Assembly: GCA_949752735.1 (NCBI GenBank)
Contig: OX457053.1
Location: 1,346,584-1,410,583 of the forward strand
Reading direction: 5' to 3'
From: Lumbricus terrestris
Lineage: Eukaryota; Annelida; Clitellata; Crassiclitellata; Lumbricidae
Length of the DNA: 64,000 bases
Within the stretch, counting starts at the first letter, position 1, and each line of letters starts with the position of its first letter. The notes below the pieces were generated by a model. The model saw nothing but the letters and a program-made list of their open reading frames with translations. It had not been told where the DNA came from and ran no database searches. A program made the position numbers and the translations under genes. Shown in pieces: positions 22,966 to 35,100 of the stretch.

Positions 22966-24420
22966 TCGTTGCATCTGAGACTAAAACTGAACAACGCCAA
23001 TTCGAGCAAGCACAAAGTTTTTAAACGTTAGCCTATTTAACAAAATAAATTAGGTGTGAACATGCCTTAATCCTTTACGCGTTTGCCCCGAGTATTATAG
23101 GCCTATCCGCTGAAAACGGGCTTAAAATTTAAAAATGAACGGGTAAAGGGTTAATATAGACCTGAGAGGTTAACCGTTAAGGCATATAATTATAGCCTAT
23201 TATATGGTCCAGCTGGATTTCACAATCGAGCGCCTCATAATTTAGAATTGAAAATAATTATGCAAATCCTAAAGACACGAAAAGGGATAATAGCATTCTT
23301 CATCAAAATTAATGAATGCAGTTACGGTAGGCGACCTAATCCGTTTCTATACTTCGCGTAGTAAGAGGCCTACTAATAGATAAAGTAGGACACGTCAGAT
23401 TTCTTACAACGTTGGACATAACGAAAGGGTATTGGTCGATTCTTGTAGCGCCAATGACCATGCTTTAACAGCATTTGTGACGCCGAATGGCCATTTCCAA
23501 TGAAAGTATATGACATTTGGACTTGGGGGAAGGGGTATGCATGGTTCATTTAGTCGTTTGGTAAGCATATTGTTTGCTTGCAGGGTTGGAATCTTTTGTG
23601 ATGCGTACCTTGATGAAGCAATCATTTTCCGCGTGGCTTGGTCTGGTTACATGGGTCATTTACGGCAAGACTTACAGCTTGGTGCTAATGCTAATCTTAT
23701 ATTCAGCATTAAAAAATAATTTTTTTCTGACGCTGATTTAGATTTTTTGGGGCAAATAAGCGTACAGTTTCCACACGTCCACAAAGGGTGAATGTGATGC
23801 TGAAATTCCCAACGCCTATGGGGAAAAGCAGGTTCAATCGTTGTTAGGATTAGCCTTTTAATGTAAAAAATATTTACCTCCTCTTGCAGGCTTGTCTTTT
23901 CCACAGAGGGAAATTTGATGGAAGGTAAGAAGTTTGTTTGTTCAGCAGAAAGGGTTTTTGTGGATTTTAGGTCGCGATTGGCTGCATGACATATTCTTAG
24001 GTCACATGACTAGGTCCATGGTTGGCCTTTTTGGCCGATGTTGACGTTTGTGGGTGTGGGGGAGCTTGTCTGTTTCATGCGTAGGATTGGCATTGAGCAT
24101 CTGATCTGCTAATCCAGTCGGAAGCTACGGACACACGAGCTTCACTATTCCACGGTTGAGAAGGAGGCCTTGGCCCTTGTGACGTCGGTTAGGTGCTTTC
24201 CTTATACTTCGGATCTGCACCCGTTGTGGTCCTTGCCAACCATAACCATTGACATTCCTAAACTTAATGGCAACAATTATAAGCTGCATCGCTGGAATTT
24301 TGAACCCCTGAAATTTTTTCCCTTCGACGTCAGACTATAGACATAGGCCCAGAACCTGTTTCTGGATCTACTAAGTAGGCCGCCAGTGAAGATATGGCCT
24401 ACTGACTTAGAAAATGCTTA
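22966..24420. other. Intergenic, no gene recognised
   Basis: Mixed AT-rich sequence with small open frames on both strands, none with a visible domain. Confidence 0.3.
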
Positions 24421-24428
24421 AGGTGGAC

Positions 24429-25607
24429 CAGGGCCTACTATCCCCCCCTGGAAGGTGGAAGCAATCCCCCCCCTAACAGAAACTTTTTGCCTATACTGCA
24501 AGCGCTGAAGGCGCGAAGCTGCGAGTGCCGAAGGTACGAAGCCCATAGCGACTAGGGGGTCTGGGGGAGCGTCGCAAGCTCCCCCAGCGGGGTCTGGGGC
24601 GGAGCCCCAGAAACCAACGCATTTTTATCTGTTGGCATCGACTAGAGCGCATGTTTTAGGCTCTTGTTTGGTAGCTATTTATGAACGATAAAGTCATGAA
24701 AATTTCACTTTTTTGGATTTGCACGTTGTAATTGTACCTTTTTAAGCTGTCATCTTCACAAAATTGCTCGTGAATTCAATGCTCAGAAACGTGGTGTAGG
24801 ATATCGTAAAATGTCGCCTCCCCATTAGGCCTATTTATTTATTTTTTTTAATTTGCACAATACAATGGTAACATTCTAATTAAAATTTCTCATTATGGGT
24901 TAACAGTGCGTTACACTAGTAGTCCTGTGAAGTTTGGAAAAGTCCAGCATTCAGTAAAATATCAACTTCTTGTATATAACAAATGCAGTGTCAGTAGATA
25001 TAAAATATACTTTAATTTTTTTTAAACAGTTAATGTAATTAATTATGAGTTGTGAGAGCGAGCGCCATAATTCTACGTGCAGGAACAAATGTAAGTGACT
25101 GCAAAGCAAAGGTCATACTAAATGAATATATACCCTTGAGATGGCGGGATGAACGTTCAAGGGGAATCTACCGTTGGTGCGGGGAAAGATGGTACAGAGG
25201 GAGATGCCGGGGGGATATGTCCAGAAGGAAATCTCTTATGCCCATCTATCAATAGGGGGGGGGATTTCCCTCTGGCACATGTTGGATCAGGGCATCAGAC
25301 TACTTACTCTCCCCCCCCACTTGGCAAGCCCTGATGGGTGCGAATTTGATGGAAGTGCAAGGACAAATTTATGTGAGTGTTAAGCAAAAGTCAAATTAAA
25401 TGAAGATTTACCCTGTGTTATGACAGGGAGGGGATTTTGGGGGGATTTACCAGGAGAAAGTCCATGGCAGATGCTGGGGAATATCGGGGGAAATGTTCAG
25501 GAGTAAATATTCTATACTCAACTTTATCATTAGGGGGGGAAACCTTTCCCCCCTGGCCCAAGTTGGAAGCAGTCTGCTTCCATCCCCCCATGGCGTAGTA
25601 GGCCCTG
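24429..25607. mobile_element. Large non-autonomous hAT element
   Basis: 1179 bp with inverted ends CAGGGCCTACTA and TAGTAGGCCCTG, flanked by perfect 8-bp copies AGGTGGAC (24421-24428 and 25608-25615). Inside are C-runs, G-runs and a strong hairpin GGGGGAGCGTCGCAAGCTCCC near 24555. No transposase is seen. Confidence 0.75.
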
Positions 25608-25902
25608 AGGTGGACGAGCAAAGACGTATGTCTTGTAAAAAGCAATAAATTTGTTTATGGCATTTATTTGAACATAGTTTAGCTTGATTTTGTTGGAAAA
25701 TTCTGATTCAAGTACACAGTCTGTGGTCTTTTTTACTTTGCTGCTTATTAGTTAAGTTAGTTTATGAATTAAGCCGGAAACCCATCTGCAACAATTAACG
25801 TTGCATATGTAAGTATACTCACAGTGTCTGATGCTGGCAATGATTAGTACATTAGTCTATATGCTATCATGGTTGAACTACCCATCACTCAATTCATTGA
25901 AA

Positions 25903-26499
25903 TCAACTGTGGTTATGTGGCTGACGTGCCCCTGCTGCCACGTTGGACACGCAATGGGCAGCAAGCTGCTCGCTTCCCGGGCGACCCATGAATTTACCAG
26001 GATCCCGAGCGTCGCCCGGGTCGCTATCGTGTCTGTGTCCGCTACTCATTCGACGGGACGCCACCGCGCCGTCCCCGTCTTCACTCTCGGCCGAGGAGGC
26101 CTCTGAGATGGTCGCTCGCGACAGGGTATAAAGCTCGGTCGCTTCCGAGTCTGCCTCTTCCCCGTCCACGGTCACTTTGGGAGTAACATCCTGAGCCTGA
26201 GGATGGCCGTCGCTCAACACACGGTTCACTGATTCGCGGGTGGCAGACCCTCGCTTGGAGCTACCCTTCACGGCCACGGGCCACTTTCCCTTGCCAGACC
26301 GATCTTCTTTCCGGCGTAACATATTACAGACAGCAACTCTCGCACCAATGCCACCGACGGGTACCACGTAACGTTCGCGTAACTCTGCTGACCAAAGTGA
26401 TTTGAACCACGGCCATTCCAAGGGACTGAGTCCCAGGCCTCGCCAGAACGGCATTATAACTTCGGAAAAGACGGACAAATCGACCATTTTGGGCGCCAT
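25903..26499 (-). CDS. Unidentified GC-rich open frame
   Basis: 198 codons starting MAPKMVDLSVFSEVI, with a basic middle (KGKWPVAVKGSSKRGS) and an acidic, Ser-rich end (SSAESEDGDGA). I recognise no family. GC content is well above the surroundings. It could be a gag-like frame of a lost retroelement, an exon, or chance. It directly abuts the tandem repeat that follows. Confidence 0.3.
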   Translation of the reverse strand: MAPKMVDLSVFSEVIMPFWRGLGLSPLEWPWFKSLWSAELRERYVVPVGGIGARVAVCNMLRRKEDRSGKGKWPVAVKGSSKRGSATRESVNRVLSDGHPQAQDVTPKVTVDGEEADSEATELYTLSRATISEASSAESEDGDGAVASRRMSSGHRHDSDPGDARDPGKFMGRPGSEQLAAHCVSNVAAGARQPHNHS

Positions 26500-26940
26500 C
26501 TTGGTTTTCAGAGAGAGCTTCTGATGGATTGTTTTGCACTTTTGATATGTTATTCTACTCCTATTCCTTCACCTATGCTGAAAATTTCAGCTTGTTATGA
26601 CCATTTTCCAGGTGACAATTAATTACCTTGTAAAATGACGGCCATCTTGGACGCCATCTTGGTTTCCAGAAAGAGCTCCTAAAGGATTGCTTGGCACTTT
26701 TGGAATGTTATTATACTCATATTTCTACGCCTATCCTGCAAATTTCGGCTTGTTACGAGCTTTTTCCAGGTGATGACTAATGACCTTGGAAAATGGCGGC
26801 CATTTTGTACGCCATCTTGGATTTCGGAAAGAGCTCTTGAAGGATTGTTTGGCACTTTTCGTATCTCATTCTACTAATATTCCTACACATATCCTGAAAT
26901 TTGCAGCTTGCTATGAGCTATTTCAACAATTTGATTTAAT
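26490..26940. repeat. Tandem repeat, about 158-bp unit, three copies
   Basis: Units begin near 26490, 26649 and 26806, each with CGCCATCTTGG, AGAGCT, GGATTG, GCACTTTT and CAGCTTGTTA-like blocks. Diverged copies. Confidence 0.7.
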
Positions 26941-27939
26941 ATTCCTGGAAAAAATCCAATGGAAAAAAACTGGAAAAAAGTGGAAAACTTTTTCCCATTT
27001 TTTCAACTGGCACTATATCACATTTTTCTTAGAATTTCTTCCTGAATTCAAAAATATCTTTCTTTTGCTTGTAGCACCAAAATGCACAATTTTTCGCTAA
27101 CATCCCGGACTACACGTATAAATGTAACAAATCAACCCACTTCAACACTTGGCGTGATCGTGACAGACGGGGCCCAGCCGCACTTACCGGATCAACGGCG
27201 CAAGCGTAACGTATATGAAAATAACTGACTTTGCAACTTCGTATATTTCACCAGGAGATTTCACCCTTTACTCAAACGTTTCCTCCCGCAGACCTACAGA
27301 GCTGCGGCGTCTCTGACCGTATTATCACGCACCCCTGAAACGGAAGATTGAACCCAGTGAGATCAATGACAAGGAAGAGAACCCTGAAAGATCACTACAC
27401 AAGCTCTCACAAGGTCCGCATACACTGAGGATCGCCAAATCGTATTCAAGTGGCCAATGCCAACGCTGTCGAGACAGTCGAACACAACCGAAATCACTAT
27501 GAACGAATTAACGAATCACAGTACGTATGGAGTAGTCGGTCACTACTCCACGTTATAAGCAACGCACCGTGCGGTAGGCTTTATTGCACGCTATAGACTG
27601 GCTTAAAATCGAACATTGGTCTTCCGTATGAAAAATGGCAATATTATAGGAAATCGTTAATCTCATACGACCTTTATTATACGTCGTCCTAGACGTTTTC
27701 TGAGGTTCGTACGTCCTTCAATACCCATCCAGGGCCAATATATATGTATGTACGCCTATCAGGAAGGTTATCCCTACCCGACATGGGGGTACCTTCGGCC
27801 AAAAAGTTATCATGTATAAAAGTGAACTAGAAGTACTTTAAGTGTTTTAAAGCGTTCATAGACACTCTCTTGGGTTTTCAATATTATTTTTATGTACTCA
27901 CATTGTCTAATATTATCTCTTGTGGCCTGTCCGCCACAC

Positions 27940-27941
<2 letters not shown>
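26941..27941. other. Intergenic, no gene recognised
   Basis: Apart from a minus-strand donor-like GGTAAGTGC near 27185 I see no gene or element. Confidence 0.25.
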
Positions 27942-27970
<29 letters not shown>

Positions 27971-28171
27971 CATACATACATACATACATACATACATACA
28001 TACACACATACATACATACATACATACATACATACATACATACATACATACACACATACATACATACATACATACATACATAGTACATACATACATACAT
28101 ACATACATACATACATACATACATACATACATACATACATACATACATACATACATACATACATACATACA
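27942..28171. repeat. TACA tetranucleotide microsatellite
   Basis: About 57 units of TACA/CATA with a few CACA and TAGT interruptions (near 28004, 28052, 28081). Open frames of YIHT or MYVC repeats through it are artefacts. Confidence 0.97.
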
Positions 28172-28189
28172 GCCTACCAGCATAAAACC

Positions 28190-28470
28190 AAGCATTGACT
28201 CAAAGGCCGATTATGATGGCTGCTTTTATTTCACAACAGAAAAAGACAAACAACAACAATGTGAACCAATCGCCAGTTAAATGCAATGAAAACAATCCGT
28301 GTATACTGCTTACAAAGTCATGGGCTTCGTTTAGTAATGAGTACAACTACAAAATAGCCTAAAACTGAATAGGATAGTTATTGTTTATTCTAATTTAATA
28401 AAGTTTCGGTGTCAAATGCACAGGGCGTCAAAACTTTGTACACTGAGTAACATTTCATAAACACAATGTC
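28190..28470. repeat. Gene 2 downstream block shared with gene 3
   Basis: Matches 47490-47780 (GATTATGATG, TATTTCACAACA and GCCAGTTAAATGCAA are shared). Both lie 3' of a receptor gene, so this is a remnant of the ancestral unit. Confidence 0.5.
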
Positions 28471-28703
28471 ATAATAATTACTGGAACATTAAATATCCCG
28501 CGCTCTTAGACCCGACATCTATTGGGTTGCATGTAACATTGGACCTGCAGTTCGTCACGTTTCTGCATTGTTACACTGTGGTCCCACGAGGGGTAAATGA
28601 ACTGCGCACCATAGGTCTATAAGTAACAGTGAAGCTGTAGGAACCGATTACAACAATTTTTTGGAGACGACAGAAAATCCTGGTAGCTTCATCGCTAAAA
28701 ATG

Positions 28704-28860
28704 GAGGGCCCGGTGGCGCACTGGATAATGCACTGGTATTATGCAGATCAGCGGACTCGAGTTCGATTCCCGAAGCCCCCCATAGGACAGACATGATTTG
28801 TAGGCTGCTTGGCTATTAGCGCCCCTGTATTGCAGGCCCTCTGTCCTGTTAGTAGTAGGC
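28704..28860 (+). mobile_element. tRNA-derived SINE
   Basis: The A box TGGCGCACTGG (28714-28724) and B box AGTTCGATTCC (28760-28770) fit RNA polymerase III consensus. The start GGCCCGGTGGCGCA resembles tRNA-Arg, but the anticodon arm does not fold, so I call it a SINE or pseudo-tRNA. It lies just 3' of gene 2. Confidence 0.62.
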
Positions 28861-28943
28861 TATAGATTTGCGATTTGTGTTCTTGAGAATTGTCTCAATT
28901 GCATAAATGTGCAGTTGTGCACTGTAACCAACTACGATGCCAA

Positions 28944-29101
28944 TCAAATGAAGCATTCAAGAAGTGGTTGAAATAATAAGGGGTTAATGCACATAAAGTG
29001 TTGCTTCACATAATTTGAACATAGGACATATCTAACTGCCAAGATGATGACGGCAATGCAGATAACGATTATTAATATTCCAGCACCGACACCTGAATAA
29101 A
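28944..29101 (-). CDS. Gene 2 exon 7: transmembrane helix and tail
   Basis: In the phase left by the stalk exon the frame reads LYSGVGAGILIIVICI and continues hydrophobic to ILAV, then RYVLCSNYVKQHF and a short tail to a TGA at 28946-28944. YSGVGAG is nearly identical to YSGIGAG at the same place in gene 3. No tyrosine signalling motif is seen. Where gene 3 has a donor (GTAAGT), this exon reads on to a stop. Confidence 0.66.
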
Positions 29102-32100
29102 CTATAAGACAATATTAAAAATGATAAATTCAACAAAGAAGATATTTTCGGAAAGTTAAGGCAAATAAGACCTATGTTCACTTGTTCTAATTTCTACATG
29201 CACTCTCGGTCTCCCGCACCCAAATAAAAGACCAGAGCAACATTGGACGGCAGGAGTTCAATCATTGTGTCGTACCAGATATTTCTTTTCCCATCGCTTG
29301 CAACTTTGTATTAATCTTTTTAACTTAACTAAAAAGAAGAAGGTTACGGAGAGTGGTTATCAATGAGCGAGACTCTGTTGGACTATTATTCCGTATTGTT
29401 CCGTATAGGCTACAATATTATTGTAATTATAATTGTAACTTATAGTTTTTATAGCATCGTTGGTAGGAAGCTCCTTCTAGGACGCTGTACACGAATATTG
29501 TCAGTCGTGAGGGTAAATGCAAAAGAGCCCGAAAAAGTACAGCATGTACATGAACACAATTTTGTTCAAAATATTTATTAGATTAAATATTTTACCTCTT
29601 CGTTTAGTCAATGAATGTACTTTTATGTCCAACCACTAAAACGTAAGCATAGCGAAATGAAGGGTAAACAGAAATCCAAGGAACTCACGTAGAACCGAAG
29701 GATCAGCATTTGAGCGTGAGCTACTCCCACTTTCTGTTGTAAACTCGGACATGCCTGGTATCGTACCTGCCACTGTTGAATGCCTACTTGGTAATGCACT
29801 TGCCATTTTAGTACTTGGCGTTACACTTGCTTTTGCAGTAGGCGTAGGTAGCATTGCATTTGTAATTTTGGTACTCGGCATTGCACTTGTTATCGTAGTA
29901 CTTGACGATATACTCGACGTGGTTTCACCTGAAAAATACTAAGCTGCGTCAATTCGAAAACGCAGAATTAAGTCATTGCTTGCACAATTAGTCGACAGTG
30001 TAAAGATTATTGCAATCCTTATTTTCATTAAAGTCTAAAAAGTTATTTAGGACTACTGATAGACCAAAAGTATGAGGCAACATGAACTATAAGAATCTTA
30101 TGAATTCGGTCCTGCTGGTAGGAAATATTAGAAAACATTTATTTCTAAATGTAAAAAGCAGTAAAAAATATATGGTGCCGCGTCATCAACAAAGAGCCGT
30201 TGATTGGGTAAATGTAGTAAAAGTTGATTTAGATATGCTAATTCAATTTAAAGGGAGGCAAATGATCAGCGTTCACGTCGCGCCTCCCGCTAGTACCCAA
30301 CTGTGTGCAGTTAGGGAAGATAATGATCCTACCAGCAGGACCACACCAAGCGACAGCCGAATCAATTAAAAGCAGTTGGCATAAGTTAAATAAAGAGACA
30401 AATTATTAGCATAATAAATAATAACAAATAGTGATTGTCAAAAATTATCTATGGACATCGCATTCGTCAAAGATCATACTGAGCAAACTATAATTTCTTA
30501 CTTTTTTCACAAACAACAATCTTCCTTTCCCTGCAACTGTCCGCCTTCCATTCACCATTCGCTGCATAGACAGAAAGGCATTCATCTCCTGAGCCACCCA
30601 AATCGTTTGACCACTCAGTGTATGCGATATCTTCACTGGAGTTTCCTTTTAACATGGACACTTCAGATAGTACATAGCATGCTAATATGTTCATTTTAAT
30701 TTGTTTATTTCTATTATTAATATTAAAAGAATTGTGGTAATGTTGTCTTTTATCGACACAAATAGAAAATCTCTAATCCATGCCTTACTGCGCAATTTTA
30801 TTGAAATTGCTTATGGCCTAGTGCATATACGGAATGGGCGCCATTGTGGGTTGCCAATTTTGTCTTGTAGGCGGCAGGGCCATTTGTTTTTTTACGTGTC
30901 GTGTTTTTTGTATTGAAACGTCGAGGAACACTTATTGCTTATTGATAAACGAGTATCATCATCATCATCATCGAAATCCTTGGGCTAAACGCCCGTAGGT
31001 GTCCGGCGCCACTCTCTGTTTGAGTCTGTCTCGCGTCATGTTGCCCAGCTTCAACCTGTCCGGTCTCCAGGTCCATACCATTAACATCTTGAACCAGCTA
31101 GACCACCTTGTCTGATGAAGAGAATATTGGGAGAGAGGCACGAAGGACAACCTGGGTCAATGCCCGTATGTGTCCCACGCTCTCTTCCCCCCGACTCTCT
31201 CCACTGGTCTGTACTGACCGGCCTGTGCATGTCAGCTCCACATCATGACACCATGAAGCATCTGGGTCGCTATGTCACTTGTGCCGTGGCTTTTGCGGAT
31301 TACAATGGTCTTGGTCTTTTACTGCCAGTGTATCTCCACCCATCTGGCAAACCTTTCTCATTTTATCCGGGCCTATAACCGGCACAGAGAAGTTGCTGGT
31401 TCCCTGTGACAGAGGAAGGATGCAGTTTAACGTCGTGCCCAGGACCAGTATAGAGCTGTTAAAATACGAGTATAGAGCTGTTAAAATACAGCAAAAGTAG
31501 CAGATACTAACTTAACCATAATAATGACAAGCCTGGCCATTGTCAATTGAACATTTTTCAGAATCGCTAGTTAAATATTGACTAGCTAATTACGATTGAA
31601 CAGTTGAACCTTTTATCAATAGGCCTAGGCCTATACCTACTTAATATTGCTTGAGTCAAAAACTTATCACTTAATACCTATATGCATCACACACAGTTCG
31701 CACTGAGGATGTGTTGCATAATAGGACTTATTATTATTCACAGAAACACAATATAACATTGCAAGTGCTGGTGTAAGCTACTTAAAAGGACCAAGCCAAA
31801 ATTTCGGTCCAATTCAGGAAACTTTAGGTGGTCCATTTCAGGCACAATGACTACTTCTAGTTAATCTGCTATAGTTCAACAAGCATCAGTCTTAAAGTAA
31901 AATCACTTATTGTCGCTCAAACATAAAACCTTCGTCTAATTAAAGGAACGGTGACCGCATTTTAAAACCTTAATGCATACCCTCGCTGCTAGGAACGACT
32001 AGAATTACATCAACACTTCACGTAATGGATTTTCAACAGCAATTTATTAAATATTCAGCATTCCTCTAAAGTCTAAACCGACTTCAACGATACGATTCAT

Positions 32101-35100
32101 ATTAAATTGCTCAAGAATACAGCAGTTGAAACCGTGGTTAAATTGGCATCTAGGATGTGAATCGGCTGTGGTCCAATCAAGGCAGCGGTCCGTTTACGGC
32201 AACTCTCCCCTAGCCTATGCTTATCTTACTAACAGTGCTTAATAATCTGAACTTTCATGAACTGAAAGAGCGGATAGTTTAGCAACTCTGATCTTGAATC
32301 AGACTAAACACGATAAGCGTGCTTATACGTTTGATAGCCAGATGCTCAAGTAGGCCTCAGTGGCGGCGGCAGGATTTCAGTTTTGGAGGGGGGGGCTGAA
32401 TTTGCGGGAGAAAATTTTCCGTTTTCAGTCGCCAAAATTTCTAACGACCTTTTGTTTCATCATCGACCAAAATCTGAAAAAATTTAATTTCGGCAGTCAA
32501 AAAATCTGATGACTTTCATCTTTTAGTCGTTCGGTCAAAATCTGGCAAAATGGTCTTTTTTCCTCGTGACCGCCAAGCTGGTCTGGCAAACCTCGTGCGT
32601 ACCTTGACGAAAGTTTTTGGAGGCTAAAGGGGGTACATCGTCCAAATATTTTATTTTTACATGGGAAAAATAAATGGATGGCCTTTTTTAGGGGGGGCTT
32701 AGCCCCCCTAGCCCCAACTAGCGCCGCTACTGGTTGGCCTATAATCTTTTTGCTATCTATCGACTCCCGTGGCACCGATTTCTGCTGTGGAATATTAGTC
32801 ATACCATTTTGTCTAAAACTGCAGTTTGACCACAAATCAGTCACCATTCTTGGGCTGGTCTATTCGTAGACTGCACAGTTCGGATTTTGTTCAAAAGTGA
32901 ATCGATTCGTCCAAATTTTACAAGATCTTGCGGAAAATAAATTGCATAACACTTTGCTATCTCAGTAGACGTTTAAATCTATTTTATTCTTCGCAGAACT
33001 GTCACAGTGCGGTATATAGCGCCTGAACAAGGAGCAGCCATAGACGGTATTCGTTTTCAAAAAACCTTAAATAGGTCTAAATAACAGTACTGTAAAGGTA
33101 TTCTTGGCAAACCTGCCCCTTGCCACATCCAAAGCCATGTATACTTTCGCAATCCAATCCAGTAGCTGCGATCACCATGCACTATCGTGCTTTGTCTAAG
33201 ATTTTCCCAATCAGCATGTGTCAGTACTGCTAAATCAGATCCATTCTTGATACATTGATTCCTAGCATCAAACCACGTTCGGTCGTCGTCTCTCGGGTTG
33301 ACGCAGCCGCTTGTCACGTTTATGACATTTTCAGAGCTGCATGACGAGCCTAAAATTTTCCACACAGTTACAGTAATATTTTATATTGAATCGACGGTGA
33401 TATTCAATTTTGTCTGCAGTATGATCTTACCAAAATATTTAAATGCCGCCTTTGCCTAATTAATAAACATTATCGCTCAATTAAAATAAATTTGAAAGAC
33501 ATATAATATTATTATTGTTTCTAACGAAATCATGCATGCAAATTCATTTTGTAGTCTTAAAAGAAACTTTTCAATCTGTCGTCAATTCTCTACTAAATGA
33601 TGATTCTCAAGTCTGTTGCCTCCTTCTCCACCAAATAATGATATTTATGTTAATCGACCAGTGCCTAGCAAGCGAGGAAACCAAGTAGCAGAAGGTTGCC
33701 ACTTTGCTTGGTCCGAGAAACAGTCTCTTCAATCTAAACCTGAGCATGGTCACTAGAACGTGACAACGCCAGTGAAATACCTAATGAAATTTGAGAGATA
33801 GCAAAAATTGGTTCACTATCTCTTGATTTGAGCAGAAAATGCGCAATCATGAATTGCCTCCAAGTTTTTTACACCTGATTTTAACGATCCTTACTTTTGG
33901 CCAAAATATTAGCAACAACCGTAGCAGACTCCTTTTTGGCCCGACCTGTGCAAGACATTTTACTGTAATGTCACTATTTTTGTGGCAGCATTTCATAGTA
34001 CTAAGGACAATTATTTCACATGACTTCCATATACATGTACATATAATGCAATAAAATGCCAAAAAATCGGCTCACTATTATAATAGAATAATGCACAATC
34101 ATTGTTATCATAGGCTAATGCGGGCGTCATAATTAGAAATTTATTTTTCGCGCGCACACATTTTCTCGAGACCCCTAGTCACACGCACCAATACGCAAAG
34201 TCGCCGATATCCGAACTCTCCTCATGGCTCACGTAATATATGGATACCTTCCATTCAAAATGCATTGATGCCAATATATAATCCACATGTATGAGACCAG
34301 TCAGATAGGCCTGCTAGTTTATATATTAGTCTTAAGAGCCTAAGAGGCATCAAAAGGGCGCTATACGAAACGCTTAATTTGACAAAGTCATGCATAGTAG
34401 CCTACTGCATAATCATCCATCGCCATTAAAATTGATAAATATTGTATCAACAGTTCACCCACCTGAATGCTGGCAAAGGTAGTAGTTTTTATTCCGAGGA
34501 TCCTGCGCCTTGTAATTATTTTCACTCTTGTCAAAGGCAGCGTGAGTATAGGATGCATGTTCTTGTGATGATGATATAAATTCTACGGAAACAGAAGCAG
34601 CGTAGTAATTTAGAGATAGGCCCTAATGTAGTTAACCGGCACCTTGCTTTTACACTTCGTTGGTCATCGTGAAGGCTCTGATGACGCACGTTAACCCGTT
34701 AATGACCGTGTCCTTTTAAAAGGACAGTTGTATTTGCTTACCTATTTTAATATGATATCAAGTCAATAATATCGTTTTTGTTTTCTATCATCCTGCTGAT
34801 GTTGATGAACAAACATCTGTGCAAAAATTTGTCAAGGTCTTTAGTTTTAGTTGTGTTATTAGCATTGGAAGTTGCGGAATTTTGGAATCGAGTAATGCCG
34901 CCAATCAATAATAAATTTTAATTTAATTTAAGTAATTTGCTATTTTATAAAAAAAATTACTTCTGAGTTTTGAGTAGCTATTATATGATGGCTTGCCTGT
35001 ATGAATTCATTTTCGCAAAAATTATCTATTTCATTATGGAAAATTTTGACGAAAACTTGCTGTCCTTTTAAAAGGACGCTGGGCATAAATGGGACGGATT

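Noticed and set aside
27942..28171. CRISPR-like regular array
   Set aside because: It is a simple microsatellite with no spacers, in eukaryotic DNA.
27810..28280. Long open frames on both strands made of YIHT or MYVC repeats
   Set aside because: They are translations of the TACA microsatellite and carry no protein signal.
28706..28781. Possible tRNA-Arg gene
   Set aside because: The A and B boxes are good, but the anticodon and T arms do not pair properly. A SINE is more likely.
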